Positions 52,323 through 61,279 of a stretch of 64,000 bases of DNA are shown piece after piece (the stretch's first letter is position 1; every line of letters starts with the position of its first letter). The notes beneath the pieces are model-generated. The model worked only from the letters and a program-made list of their open reading frames with translations, was not told the origin of the DNA and made no database searches. Position numbers and translations under genes: made by a program. Origin of the DNA: Erythrobacter aureus (lineage in GTDB: Bacteria > Pseudomonadota > Alphaproteobacteria > Sphingomonadales > Sphingomonadaceae); contig NZ_CP031357.1 in the NCBI RefSeq assembly GCF_003355455.1, forward strand, positions 2,736,001-2,800,000. The letters are read 5' to 3'.

Positions 52323-52338
52323 ATCAAGAAGCGTGCCA
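52323..52338 (-). promoter_or_regulatory. Near-consensus sigma-54 promoter upstream of fliK
   Basis: On the minus strand: TTTGGCACGCTTCTTGAT. The -24 TGGCAC matches exactly the promoters of flgB and of the transglycosylase operon, but the -12 GC appears as GA. It is 32 bases before the fliK ATG, the same distance as in the other two. Confidence 0.65.
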
Positions 52339-52351
52339 AACTTTGCGTGGA

Positions 52352-52747
52352 TCAGCCTTTCTCAAGGCCGGCAATGATCGTGCGCACCAGATCCCTGGTG
52401 CTTTCCTTGGCCTTGCGCAGGCGCATGTCGGACTGGGCCAGCACTTCGCGCCTGGCCTGCGATTGCGCTTCCGCTTCTTCGGCCTGCTTCGCGCTCAATT
52501 CGGTGAGCTTTTGCAACTGGTCGCGCATCGCCTTCCCGCTGCGCAAGTCGGCGCCAACCAGATCGCCTTCCCGATGGGCGTAATGCGCTGCCAGGCTGCG
52601 GGTGCGTTCGGCCACACCGAGCAATCGGGCCCGGGTGGCTTCGGCTTCACTCGCGGCGACCGCGGATTGCATGCGCTCGACGGTACGGATCCGCTGGATC
52701 AGGTGCGCACGTTTGAGTTTGCGACGTTCAGGCGTCACTGCCGACAA
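52352..52747 (-). CDS. fliJ: FliJ, export ATPase cofactor protein
   Basis: 131-residue, almost entirely coiled-coil protein (RKLKRAHLIQRIRTVERMQS, QLQKLTELSAKQAEEAEAQS). FliJ family members are highly diverged; the position right after fliI and the coiled coil support the call. It promotes the coupling of FliI to FlhA. Overlaps fliI by 20 bases. Confidence 0.8.
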   Translation of the reverse strand: MSAVTPERRKLKRAHLIQRIRTVERMQSAVAASEAEATRARLLGVAERTRSLAAHYAHREGDLVGADLRSGKAMRDQLQKLTELSAKQAEEAEAQSQARREVLAQSDMRLRKAKESTRDLVRTIIAGLEKG

Positions 52748-54059
52748 GCTCGGTCATCTGCGCGAACGCTGTGGCCAGATCGACGCTCTCGCTGAATCCT
52801 TGCGAGAGAAACTGGCACATTCGCGGGTGCAGGGCGATCGCCTCATCAAGCAGCGGATCGGCACCCTGCCGGTATGCCCCCATCATGACGAGGTCGCGAT
52901 TGGCCTCATAGGTCGAACTCAATGCCCGAAACCGGCGCGCGGCGACCGCGTGTTCGGCAGAAACGATATCGTTCATCACGCGGCTGAGGGACGCGCCCAC
53001 ATCGACCGCCGGATATTGACCTCGTTGCGCAATCTCGCGCGAGAGCACGATGTGGCCGTCGAGAATGGCGCGGGCAGTATCCACCACGGGGTCGTTCTGG
53101 TCGTCGCCATCGGCCAGCACGGTATAGACCCCCGTGATCGCGCCGCCGGATTCCTCGGAATTGCCTGCCCGTTCGATCAGTTTGGTGATCGTCGCGAGGG
53201 CGGAGGGTGGATAGCCCCGTGCTGCGCCCGGTTCCCCCAGAAGAATGCCGATCTCGCGCGCGGCATGGGCCACGCGGGTGAGGCTGTCGAGGATCAGCAG
53301 CACGCGCTTGCCTTGCGACCGCAGATGCTCGGCAATCGAAGTTGCCAGCATCGCGCCGCGCAAGCGCAGATTGGCCGCGTGGTCGGCAGGCACGGCAACG
53401 ATCGCGGTGCTTGCCGCACGTTCTCCCGCCATATGGCGCGTCACGAAATCGGAGACTTCTCGGGCGCGTTCGCCGATCAGACCGACGACAATCGCATCCG
53501 CCTGCGCGCCGTCCACAATCATGTCCATCAGTACCGATTTACCGACGCCCGATCCCGCCATGATTCCGATGCGCTGGCCAATGCCGAACGTCGTCAGGGC
53601 ATTGAGCGAGCGAATGCCGCTGTCGAACACTTGTGTCACGCGCGAGCGGTCGAGCGCCCCCACACGATAGCCGCCGGCAGGCCAGTTGGTGGTTGCCATG
53701 ATCGGGCCGCCACCATCGATCGGTTCGCCCGATCCATCGACCGCACGCCCGAGATATTCCGTCCCGACGCTGAGCATCCCGGGTCGCCCCTCGGGGCGGA
53801 CGACGGCGCCCGGTCGCAGCAGCACAGTATCGCCCAGCATCATCATCATCGTATGGCCGTTACGAAAGCCGATGGTCTCTGCACGGTGTTCGGTCGAGGC
53901 GCCCTGGGCGATGGTGCAAATCGATCCGATCGGCACGCCGAGCCCGGATACTTCGATCAAGCCACCATCGCACGCCACCACCCGGCCGAACCGGCGCGGA
54001 GCCAGATCGAGCGATGCCGTTTCAACGGCAGCGAACGTGGTATCGATCAGGGCTTGCAT
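52728..54059 (-). CDS. fliI: FliI, flagellum-specific export ATPase
   Basis: 443-residue F1-beta-like ATPase. P-loop AGSGVGKS at residues 168-175 (GIMAGSGVGKSVLMD), Walker B near RVLLILDSLTRVAHAAREIG and the export ATPase motif GAARGYPPSALATITKLIER. ATG at 54059 is chosen since the longer version (54092) lies mostly within fliH. Supplies the energy for substrate unfolding. Overlaps fliH by 13 bases. Confidence 0.96.
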   Translation of the reverse strand: MQALIDTTFAAVETASLDLAPRRFGRVVACDGGLIEVSGLGVPIGSICTIAQGASTEHRAETIGFRNGHTMMMMLGDTVLLRPGAVVRPEGRPGMLSVGTEYLGRAVDGSGEPIDGGGPIMATTNWPAGGYRVGALDRSRVTQVFDSGIRSLNALTTFGIGQRIGIMAGSGVGKSVLMDMIVDGAQADAIVVGLIGERAREVSDFVTRHMAGERAASTAIVAVPADHAANLRLRGAMLATSIAEHLRSQGKRVLLILDSLTRVAHAAREIGILLGEPGAARGYPPSALATITKLIERAGNSEESGGAITGVYTVLADGDDQNDPVVDTARAILDGHIVLSREIAQRGQYPAVDVGASLSRVMNDIVSAEHAVAARRFRALSSTYEANRDLVMMGAYRQGADPLLDEAIALHPRMCQFLSQGFSESVDLATAFAQMTELVGSDA

Positions 54060-54628
54060 GTATCGAAGATTTCCGCGAGCGCGCGCCGCCATTGTTGCGG
54101 ACCATCCTCCACCCCGCCGTCGTCTGTCTCGACACGCAGACCGCCGCGTTCGACGCTACCGTCGGGCACGAGTTCGAGATCCTGCGACAGATTATCGCGG
54201 ACAAGCTCCAGATCGTCGGGATGAATATGGATGATGCGCTGGTCCTGCTTGCGTTGGAGCATGGCGGCAGCCGCTTCCACACGCCGGGCAAGCCCTTCCG
54301 CGTCGAGCGCGAGCGGCAGGACGGCTTCTTCGCATAGCGCCTGGACAGTGGCGAGCATCCGGTCTCGCAACGCGCGGGCACTGTCGGCATCGAAACGGGC
54401 AAAGGCGAGTTCGATGGCCGATCTCTCCGCCCGTTCCGCCTTCAACTGGGCCTCGAAATCGGCGCGTGCGGACACCTGCCCGTCCTCATAGCCGGCGCGA
54501 TAAGCCTTTTCAGCCGCATCCTCGGCCTCGACCGGCGCCGGCAGATCTTCGACCGTCGGCGTCGTATAGCGACCATTGCGCGCGAAGCTCCCGCGCTTGC
54601 CGAGCGCGGCATAGGCAATTCTAGACAT
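54047..54628 (-). CDS. fliH: FliH, export ATPase regulator
   Basis: 193-residue protein with a Glu/Ala-rich helix (EDAAEKAYRAGYEDGQVSAR) and C-terminal region similar to F/V-ATPase stalk subunits (LVRDNLSQDLELVPDGSV, GGLRVETDDGG). It inhibits FliI and links it to the C ring. The ATG at 54628 (MSRIAYAALGKRG) overlaps the fliG stop by 8 bases. Confidence 0.87.
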   Translation of the reverse strand: MSRIAYAALGKRGSFARNGRYTTPTVEDLPAPVEAEDAAEKAYRAGYEDGQVSARADFEAQLKAERAERSAIELAFARFDADSARALRDRMLATVQALCEEAVLPLALDAEGLARRVEAAAAMLQRKQDQRIIHIHPDDLELVRDNLSQDLELVPDGSVERGGLRVETDDGGVEDGPQQWRRALAEIFDTCKP

Positions 54629-55640
54629 AGTCTTCGTCACCCTCGCCCATCACCAACTCTCCTTCGGCAATCAGGCGTTTCGCAATGGCCACGATTTCCT
54701 TCTGCGCCGTCTCGACATCGGCCTTCTTGACGCGACCGCCCATTTCGATTTCGTCGCGAAGACCATCGGCTGCGCGCGATGACATCGCACCATAGAACTG
54801 ATCGCGTTGCTCTTCTTCCAGGCCTTTCAGCGCCAGGATCAGCGTGTCGCTTTCGACCTCGCGAAGAAGCACACCGGTCATCTTCGTATCGAGCGCGAAC
54901 AGATGCTCGAACTTGAACATCTCGTTTTCGAGTTCCTTGGCGAGCTTCTTGTCGATCTTGCCGATCTTCGGCAGGACCCGCTTTTCGAGGCTGCGGTGGG
55001 ACCGGTTGATGATTTCCGCCGCATGTCGAATGCCGCCCATGGTGAGCGGGATCGTTCCGTGGAGCTTCTCGATCTTGGAATTCAGCGTTTGCTCGAGAAT
55101 CTCGATTGCCTGACGCGATACCGGCCCCAGGCGAGCCACCCGATGCAGCACGGACGTATGCATATCCTCGGGCAGCGCGGCCAAGGCGGCTGCAGCGACA
55201 TCGGTATCGAGTTGCAGCAACAGTACCGCGATCGCCTGCGGATGTTCGTCGGCGAGGATTTCCCCTATGATCTTGGGGTCCAGCCACCGCAGAAGCCCCA
55301 GTGCGGGCAGACTTTCTTCCTCCGCCTCTGGGGCGACTTGGCGCATGAGATTGTCGGTTTTCACCTCGCCCACGGCGTCGTTGAGCAGTCGGCGGACATT
55401 GTCGACTCGTCCATGGCCGGAAATGCCTCCGCTCTCGGTCGAGCGCGAAAAGCCCGCAATGGCATCCGCGATCGCCTGAGGTTCCACCTCGCCTATGGCG
55501 CACATCGTACCGGCAAGCTGACGCAATTCGTCGGGGGTGAGCTGGCCAAGGATTTTCGATGCGTCCTCTTCGGCGAGCAGCATGACCATAATGGCAGCCT
55601 TGTCGGTGCCGCCCAAGAGCTGGGGTGTCGGCGCGGTCAT
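54621..55640 (-). CDS. fliG: FliG, motor switch protein
   Basis: 339-residue rotor protein in which torque is generated. EHPQ motif in EILADEHPQAIAVLLLQLD; middle armadillo and C-terminal charged domain with RSHRSLEKRVLPKIG and LLREVESDTLILALKGLEEE. Normal length for the family. Overlaps fliF and fliH. Confidence 0.96.
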   Translation of the reverse strand: MTAPTPQLLGGTDKAAIMVMLLAEEDASKILGQLTPDELRQLAGTMCAIGEVEPQAIADAIAGFSRSTESGGISGHGRVDNVRRLLNDAVGEVKTDNLMRQVAPEAEEESLPALGLLRWLDPKIIGEILADEHPQAIAVLLLQLDTDVAAAALAALPEDMHTSVLHRVARLGPVSRQAIEILEQTLNSKIEKLHGTIPLTMGGIRHAAEIINRSHRSLEKRVLPKIGKIDKKLAKELENEMFKFEHLFALDTKMTGVLLREVESDTLILALKGLEEEQRDQFYGAMSSRAADGLRDEIEMGGRVKKADVETAQKEIVAIAKRLIAEGELVMGEGDEDYV

Positions 55641-57244
55641 GCCGAAGCTCCCTGGCGCATATCTTCGGCCAGCAATCGACGCAGCGCCAACACGGCATCA
55701 TCCGGATTTTCGCGGGCAATGCGCTGGGCAAGCTCGATCTGCCCATCGAGCGCTTGCCGATCGAAGGATGTATCCGTGCCCCTTGCCGCCGCGTCCGACA
55801 CCGGGACGAGGTCCCGCCCTTGCGCGTCATCCTTCGCAGGGCGCCGCAAGGCGTTGATCGCGGGGCGTACGGCGAGCAGCAGCACGAGCAGGACCGCGAG
55901 AATGGCGACGCCGTTACGGACGGCCATGCCGAACCAACTCGTCTCGTAGAACGGAATTTCTTCGGCTTCGGCTTTCTCGAATGCGCGCATGACGACGGTC
56001 ACCCTGTCGCCGCGGTCTTCGCGCGCGCCCACCGCCGCCGAAACCAGTTCCTTCACTTTGTTTATGTCGGCCGCGCTCGCCTTTTCGAGAGCTGCCTGGT
56101 CGATGGCCACCGCCACCGAAAGGTATTTGATCGAACCGGGCGACAGGTTGGAGACCGAAACCTCGCGGCCGAGTTCGTAAACCCTCGTCGCGCTGCTTTC
56201 GCCCACGCCGCCCGCAGCGGTCGCCTGCGTATCCTCTGGCGCTCCGTCTCGCGCTTCCCCATCGGCTGGCGGCGTATTGGCAAGCACGCCGGGAATACCG
56301 CCTGCCTGCGTTGCCCCATTCTGCGATTGCTGGGTCGTTTCGCGGCGAACCGTGCCGTCCTTGTCGTAACTCTCGCGCGCCGATGTGACCTCGTTCATAT
56401 CGAGCTCGACCTGGACCTGCGAGGAAAAGGCATGGCTGCCGAACATCGGCGCAAGCAACCGATCGAGCTGCGCGTTGAGCTTGGCCTCCATCTGGGCCTG
56501 CAAATCGATCCGACCACTATTGGAATCGCGCGCCTGGCTGAGCAGTTTGCCATGTTGATCGACGACTTTCACGGCATCGATCGCAAGGCCAGGGACCGAA
56601 CCCGCCACAAGGTTGGCGATCGCGGTGACCTGTCCATCGGAAAGCTGGCGACCACGGGCCATACGGACCATTATCGACGCGGAAGGAGCAACATCTTCAC
56701 GCACAAAGACGGATCGTTCGGCCTTGGCGATATGGACCCGGACCGCTTCCACGCCGTCGATCTCCATGATCGTCAGTGTGAGTTCGCGTTCCTGCGCGGC
56801 GCGCAGCCGGTCCCCTTCGAGCGTGCGGCTGGCACCCATCGGCAGGTTTTCGATCAGTTCCGTACCGCTTTCCGGTGCGGCGAGCGAACCATCCGACGCG
56901 ACGAGCATCCGCGCACGATAGACATCGTCCTCTCCGACGGTCAGCGCTCCGGTATTGTTGTCGATCGTATAGTCGATCCCCGCTTGATCCAGTGTCGCCA
57001 CCACGCTCGCGCGTTCGGCATCGCCGAGCGAGGAGTAGAGCATACGCTGCGGTGCGGGGGACAATGTCGCCCAGGTCAGCGCCATCAGGCCGAGCCCGGC
57101 CGTTCCGGCAAACCAGGGCAGCACCTTCTTGGCCGCCGGCTGAGCGCTAAAAGCACGCAGACGTTCGCCGAACGAACCCGTCCCGTTTGTGAGTGGCGAG
57201 AGCATTCCGCCGCCGGAGTTATCGGCAGGAACCAGACCGTTCAT
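55637..57244 (-). CDS. fliF: FliF, MS-ring protein
   Basis: 535-residue MS-ring scaffold with two membrane helices: one near residue 38 (VLPWFAGTAGLGLMALTWAT), one near 435 (AVRNGVAILAVLLVLLLAVR). Ring-building motifs include AAQERELTLTIMEIDGVEAV and RVHIAKAERSVFVREDVAPS. C-terminal FliG-binding tail follows (ENPDDAVLALRRLLAEDM). The start 57244 is 3 bases after the fliE stop. Confidence 0.95.
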   Translation of the reverse strand: MNGLVPADNSGGGMLSPLTNGTGSFGERLRAFSAQPAAKKVLPWFAGTAGLGLMALTWATLSPAPQRMLYSSLGDAERASVVATLDQAGIDYTIDNNTGALTVGEDDVYRARMLVASDGSLAAPESGTELIENLPMGASRTLEGDRLRAAQERELTLTIMEIDGVEAVRVHIAKAERSVFVREDVAPSASIMVRMARGRQLSDGQVTAIANLVAGSVPGLAIDAVKVVDQHGKLLSQARDSNSGRIDLQAQMEAKLNAQLDRLLAPMFGSHAFSSQVQVELDMNEVTSARESYDKDGTVRRETTQQSQNGATQAGGIPGVLANTPPADGEARDGAPEDTQATAAGGVGESSATRVYELGREVSVSNLSPGSIKYLSVAVAIDQAALEKASAADINKVKELVSAAVGAREDRGDRVTVVMRAFEKAEAEEIPFYETSWFGMAVRNGVAILAVLLVLLLAVRPAINALRRPAKDDAQGRDLVPVSDAAARGTDTSFDRQALDGQIELAQRIARENPDDAVLALRRLLAEDMRQGASA

Positions 57245-57247
57245 GGA

Positions 57248-57610
57248 TTAAATCCCCATCCGCATGGTTTCCTGATACGCAGCAAGCAGCTTGTTGCGCA
57301 CCTGGAGGGTTGCTTCGAAGGCGACCCCGGCTTCCTGCCGGGCAAGCATTACCTTTGCGATATCGGTTTCCTCGCCGCGTTCGTATGCGGCGGTCATCCG
57401 GCCGGATTCGGCCTGGACTGCATTGACGTTATCCAGCGCGGTGCGCAGCGAATCGCCGAAACTGGGGGTCGGCGACGCTGCTTCGGTCGGGGCCTCTGTC
57501 TTGGGCTGGTGAACGTCCTGCAGGACTTTCGACCGCTCGATGATCTGCTGACGCAAGGCGATGATCTGTTCGATCGAACCGCCTCCGCCCACTGCGCCTA
57601 CCGGGTTCAT
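57248..57610 (-). CDS. fliE: FliE, MS-ring-rod junction protein
   Basis: 120-residue protein; C-terminal QEAGVAFEATLQVRNKLLAA with YQETMRMGI is conserved in FliE, and the N-terminal half is variable. Overlaps the flbD-like gene by 4 bases. Joins the MS ring to the rod; the first exported substrate. Confidence 0.93.
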   Translation of the reverse strand: MNPVGAVGGGGSIEQIIALRQQIIERSKVLQDVHQPKTEAPTEAASPTPSFGDSLRTALDNVNAVQAESGRMTAAYERGEETDIAKVMLARQEAGVAFEATLQVRNKLLAAYQETMRMGI

Positions 57611-58860
57611 CGGCCTGCTCCCACTGCGATACCGGCTTCACGGAAGGAGGCCAGGCGGTAGCGCAGCGTGCGTTCGCTGATCCCCAGCGCCCGCGCCGCA
57701 TTGGCGCGGTGTCCACCAACCTTGTCGAGCGCTTCCATAATCGCCCGGGCTTCGGATATCTGAACGATCTTCGAAAGCTTGGCCGGCTCCCCGGTTTCGG
57801 CAACCGGTTCGGGTTGCGCGGGCTTTTCAACTGCCTTGGCGGTCATATCGAAGACGATGTGCTCGAGTTCGATAACGTCCTTGCCCTGCGAAAGCAGCAA
57901 GGCGCGGCGCATGACATTTTCCAGTTCGCGTACATTGCCGGGCCAGGCATAATGGGTCAGCGCGGCGATGGCGGCATCGCTGATCCACGGCATGCGTTCA
58001 CCCTTGGCGACGTGACGCAGCATCATGGCGAAGGCGAGCGGCGCGATATCGGCGCGGCGCTCGCGCAGCGGCAGCATATCGATGGGAAAGACGTTCAGGC
58101 GATAATAAAGGTCGGCCCGGAACCGTCCCTCCTCGACTTCGTGCGGGAGGTCGCGGTTCGCGCAGGCGATGATGCGCACGTCGACCTTGACCGGCCTTGT
58201 GGCGCCGATCGGAACCACCTCGCCCTCCTGCAGGGCGCGCAAGAGTTTCGCCTGGAGCGAAAGCGGCATTTCCGCGATCTCGTCGAGAAGCAGCGTACCG
58301 CCATCTGCGGCGCGGAAAAAACCCTCACCCGCTGCGTTGGCGCCGGTGAACGATCCCTTTTCATGGCCGAACAGCATGGCTTCGAGCATGGTTTCCGGGA
58401 TCGCCGCGCAATTAACCGCGATGAACGGCTTGTCTGCACGCTGGCTACGGCGATGGATGAAGTTTGAGAGAACTTCCTTGCCCGTGCCGGTAGGGCCGTT
58501 GATCAGCACGGGAATTTCCGTGCGGGCGAGACGGTCGGCCAGAGCAATGACGGATAGAGAAGCGGGGTCCGCTGCCACGGGTCCCTGACCGGCATAGGTC
58601 ATCGCCACCAGCGCCGCGATGCTGCTTTCGGCAATCGGATCGTGATAGGTCAGCGTGCCCCCGGCACCTGCAAGCACGATGGAGGGCTTGTCGCCCCGCG
58701 CCAGCGTGATGCTGCGCGCATCGCGGCTGGAGGACAGATCGCTCTCGTCTGCAAACGTCACTGGTCGTTCCATGAACAGCGACGACGCGATTCCCGCCAT
58801 CCGGGCCTCGATCGTCCCGTGTGCCCGCGAAAAATTCGTTGTCTTCGTAATCCCGTCCAT
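57607..58860 (-). CDS. FlbD/FleQ-like sigma-54 activator without a standard receiver
   Basis: 417-residue enhancer-binding protein, the probable master activator of the sigma-54 promoters here. AAA+ domain with Walker A GPTGTGKE (122-129), the sigma-54-contact loop GSFTGA (169-174), Walker B GGTLLLDE (187-194), and C-terminal helix-turn-helix RANAARALGISERTLRYRL. The first ~110 residues show no phosphoacceptor receiver or GAF/PAS signature that I recognise. It heads the fliE-fliJ genes (ATGA overlap), consistent with FlbD of other alphaproteobacteria. ATG 58860 chosen over GTG 58872 since it follows GGGGGCAC. Confidence 0.9.
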   Translation of the reverse strand: MDGITKTTNFSRAHGTIEARMAGIASSLFMERPVTFADESDLSSSRDARSITLARGDKPSIVLAGAGGTLTYHDPIAESSIAALVAMTYAGQGPVAADPASLSVIALADRLARTEIPVLINGPTGTGKEVLSNFIHRRSQRADKPFIAVNCAAIPETMLEAMLFGHEKGSFTGANAAGEGFFRAADGGTLLLDEIAEMPLSLQAKLLRALQEGEVVPIGATRPVKVDVRIIACANRDLPHEVEEGRFRADLYYRLNVFPIDMLPLRERRADIAPLAFAMMLRHVAKGERMPWISDAAIAALTHYAWPGNVRELENVMRRALLLSQGKDVIELEHIVFDMTAKAVEKPAQPEPVAETGEPAKLSKIVQISEARAIMEALDKVGGHRANAARALGISERTLRYRLASFREAGIAVGAGR

Positions 58861-58993
58861 CAGTGCCCCCACATGGCAATCCTTATCGACGAACCGGGAA
58901 ATGGCAGGCCCACGGCCAAAATTTGGATAATTTTAGGGCTGGTAGATTTACGAGTATGGTTAATGGATTCCTGCCGCTTCGTTGATCTCCCAC

Positions 58994-59020
58994 TTAATCT
59001 CGGAAGAATTATGCCGGTCT
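58994..59020 (+). promoter_or_regulatory. Sigma-28 (FliA)-like promoter of flagellin
   Basis: TTAA (58994-58997), 15 bases, GCCGGTCT (59013-59020). This parallels flgM (TTAA-N15-GCCGTTCT). It stands 60 bases before the flagellin ATG. No sigma-54 GG-N10-GC consensus is found in this region. Bases 58861-58993 hold nothing else that I can name with confidence. Confidence 0.65.
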
Positions 59021-59080
59021 GGTTTCGACTGCCGCATCCTGACCGGGGGGCAGTGACCGTAGACCAAAGGGAACAATGCC

Positions 59081-59905
59081 ATGAACGTCATCAACACCAA
59101 TATCGGCGCGCTGAAGGCGTCGAACGCTTCGAACGCCGCCGGCAAGGCGCTCGGCACTGCCATGGAACGCCTGTCGACCGGCAAGCGGATCAACTCGGCC
59201 AAGGACGACGCAGCCGGCCTCGCCATCGCCACCTCGATGACCTCGCAGGTGCGTGGTATGAATCAGGGTATCCGCAATGCCAATGACGGTATTGCCATGG
59301 CGCAGACCGCCGAAGGCGCCCTGGGCGAAGTCACCAACATGATGCAGCGCGTCCGCGAATTGGCCGTCCAGTCGACCAGCGGGACTTATTCCGCGACAGA
59401 CAAATCGAACCTGCAGGCAGAAGTCACGCAGCTTTCGGCTCAGATCACCTCGACGCTGTCCAACACGACCTTCAATGGCGTTAACCTGTTCGATGGTACC
59501 GCGGGCACCGCTGGCGCAGTCAGCATCCAGGCCGGCGCGAATGCATCCGACGCCATCACGCTCACCTTCGGCAACGTTGCCGGCGATGCAAACGTGACCG
59601 CCGTCACCGGGGTCGACTTGACCACCGCCGACAACACCGTCCTCGCGACGATCGACACCGGCATTCAGACGATCTCGACCGCCCGCGCCAACCTGGGTGC
59701 CGGCCAGAGCCGCCTGGAATCGGCAGTCAACAACCTCGCCAGCAAGGCGACCAACCTGTCCGACGCACGCTCGCGGATCGAAGATACCGATTACTCGGCG
59801 GAAACGACTGCGCTCGCCAAATCGCAGATCCTCAGCCAGGCTTCGAGCGCCATGCTTGCTCAGGCCAATCAGAGCCAGCAGAACGTCCTCTCGTTGCTCC
59901 GCTAA
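59081..59905 (+). CDS. fliC: Flagellin
   Basis: 274-residue short flagellin. N-terminal D0/D1: MNVINTNIGALKASNASNAA and RLSTGKRINSAKDDAAGLAI. C-terminal D1/D0: SRIEDTDYSAETTALAKSQI and QASSAMLAQANQSQQNVLSL, ending LR. The central variable domain is short, as in other alphaproteobacterial flagellins. A single flagellin gene is seen in the window. GGGAACA precedes the ATG. A terminator follows. Confidence 0.97.
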   Translation: MNVINTNIGALKASNASNAAGKALGTAMERLSTGKRINSAKDDAAGLAIATSMTSQVRGMNQGIRNANDGIAMAQTAEGALGEVTNMMQRVRELAVQSTSGTYSATDKSNLQAEVTQLSAQITSTLSNTTFNGVNLFDGTAGTAGAVSIQAGANASDAITLTFGNVAGDANVTAVTGVDLTTADNTVLATIDTGIQTISTARANLGAGQSRLESAVNNLASKATNLSDARSRIEDTDYSAETTALAKSQILSQASSAMLAQANQSQQNVLSLLR

Positions 59906-59933
59906 ACCTCCTAAAACCCAGCAACGGGAAGAT

Positions 59934-59964
59934 GGCCCGCCGCTCGAAAGAGGGGCGGGCCTTT
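59934..59964 (+). terminator. Terminator after flagellin
   Basis: An 8-bp perfect stem GGCCCGCC / GGCGGGCC with a 12-base loop and a short TTT. It is 28 bases after the flagellin stop. Confidence 0.8.
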
Positions 59965-60088
59965 ACGTTTGAGCAGGATACGCCGGGTCCTTTTCACGCC
60001 CCTCCCCCACCCCGACCGTAATTCTACCTAGCAGGAAAGACAGTCAATCTTGCCGATCGCAGGCGCAAGACAGTTGCAGGAACCCGAT

Positions 60089-60652
60089 ATGTTCACAGCC
60101 GCATACGACACTCCGGAAGCTCATCCCAGTTGCGCCCGCGCGGAACCGCGAACGAATATGTTCGTCATGGCCGCGCTCGTTACCGCCACCTCGCGCGAAT
60201 CGGTTAAGGTTCGCAATATGTCGGCAGGCGGCGCGCTGGTGGAAGGAGCCGGGCTGCCCGCCGCGGGAACACCCTGCCTCCTCCATCGGGGCGACATTTC
60301 GCTCGAGGCGAGCGTTGTATGGGCTCGTCCTGGCCGCGCCGGGTTGCGGTTCTTGCACGGCGCTGATGTCGGGCAATGGCTGCCTTCCGGGCGCCGCACG
60401 CAATCCGAAGTCGACATCGCGGTAAAGATGACCAAGGCGGAGCTCGTCTCGGCGCCGGAAGCGAAGATCCCAGCCCCGCTCTTTTCCAGCGAGCTGCGCC
60501 GCGAGGACGTTCTCCACACGGCGGGAGCGATGGAGGCATTGTCCGATGCGCTGGCAGAGGATCCGGCTGTGGTCGCACGCTTTCTGACGAAGCTTCAAAC
60601 GCTGGACATCGCGGCCCAGACCTTACGCAAGCTCGCCGATCAGTTGCGTTAG
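60089..60652 (+). CDS. PilZ domain protein (putative c-di-GMP receptor)
   Basis: 187-residue cytosolic protein. The PilZ motif is VRNMSAGGALVEG (the (D/N)xSxxG element; N48 of the frame) with a conserved Arg-rich N terminus RAEPRTNMFV. The C-terminal ~90 residues are helical and include SDALAEDPAVVARFLTKLQT. PilZ proteins bind c-di-GMP and often slow the motor or alter exopolysaccharide. Position 3' of flagellin suggests motility control. ATG 60089 is chosen over an upstream TTG. Confidence 0.82.
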   Translation: MFTAAYDTPEAHPSCARAEPRTNMFVMAALVTATSRESVKVRNMSAGGALVEGAGLPAAGTPCLLHRGDISLEASVVWARPGRAGLRFLHGADVGQWLPSGRRTQSEVDIAVKMTKAELVSAPEAKIPAPLFSSELRREDVLHTAGAMEALSDALAEDPAVVARFLTKLQTLDIAAQTLRKLADQLR

Positions 60653-60696
60653 GTTTCCGTTTTGCGGTTTGTTGTTGGTGTGTGTTGATTTGTGTT

Positions 60697-60773
<77 letters not shown>

Positions 60774-60802
60774 GTACCTATTCGACTGCCTCAAGCGCCT
60801 GC

Positions 60803-60975
60803 GCCGACATTTGTCGGCTTGGCTATCCTCGCTCATGCGACCTGAAGGTCGCGTCGCTGCGGACGGCCGGTTGGCCTTGCGAAGCCCATTGGGCTTCGAT
60901 GGCATTTCGCCTCTGGACGCATGCGCCGGAGGCGACAAAGCCGCCGCTCGGGGTATCCCGGCAGCGGCTTTTGAG
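60803..60975. repeat. Run of short inverted repeats between tRNA-fMet and 5S rRNA
   Basis: The 277-base gap holds six hairpins in a row: GCCGAC/GTCGGC (60803-60818), GCGACC/GGTCGC (60837-60852), GGCC/GGCC (60865-60876), CGAAGCCC/GGGCTTCG (60880-60898), CGCCTC/GAGGCG (60908-60934), and GCCGC/GCGGC with inner CGGG/CCCG (60940-60970). The last is flanked by A and T runs, so it could act as a terminator in either direction. They may be processing sites or mobile palindromic units. Nothing coding is apparent. Confidence 0.65.
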
Positions 60976-61050
60976 ACATGTGAATGGGTTTATACGGTGC
61001 CCATCGAAGTGGTACTTCGACGGGGCCCGACCTTGACCGCCTGCTGTAAT

Positions 61051-61166
61051 GCCTGGCGACGACCTACTCTTCCAGTGCTTGAGCACTAGTACCATCGGCG
61101 CTGTCCGGTTTCACGGCCGAGTTCGAGATGGGATCGGGTGGGTCACGGACGCTATAGCCACCAAGC
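61051..61166 (-). rRNA. rrf: 5S rRNA
   Basis: On the minus strand, GCTTGGTGGCTATAGCG begins the gene and GTCGCCAGGC ends it, pairing as helix I. The loop CCCGATCCCATCTCGAAC is the universal 5S segment. Ends are approximate by 1-3 bases. Confidence 0.95.
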
Positions 61167-61279
61167 AATAGAGCGGGCGGTCAGGGTTTAAATCGATGCT
61201 GTTGAGCCTTCGAGGGCTTATCCGGCTGGAGTTTCCTCCTTATCGCGGACAGCTATCAGGGCTGTCGTTGATGGTGGGA

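Noticed and set aside
55625..57661. 678-codon frame on the plus strand opposite fliF
   Set aside because: It is the antisense of fliF/fliE; no family motif is found and fliF is certain.
58901..58920. GG-N10-GC pattern before the FlbD-like gene (TTGGCCGTGGGCCTGCC on the minus strand)
   Set aside because: Only the dinucleotides match; the rest is far from the TGGCAC-N5-TTGCT promoters found in this window, and GC-rich DNA gives such matches by chance.
60033..60059. GCCGATCG before the PilZ gene as a sigma-28 -10 box
   Set aside because: The -35 partner is 13, not 15, bases away and matches poorly; too weak to report as a promoter.
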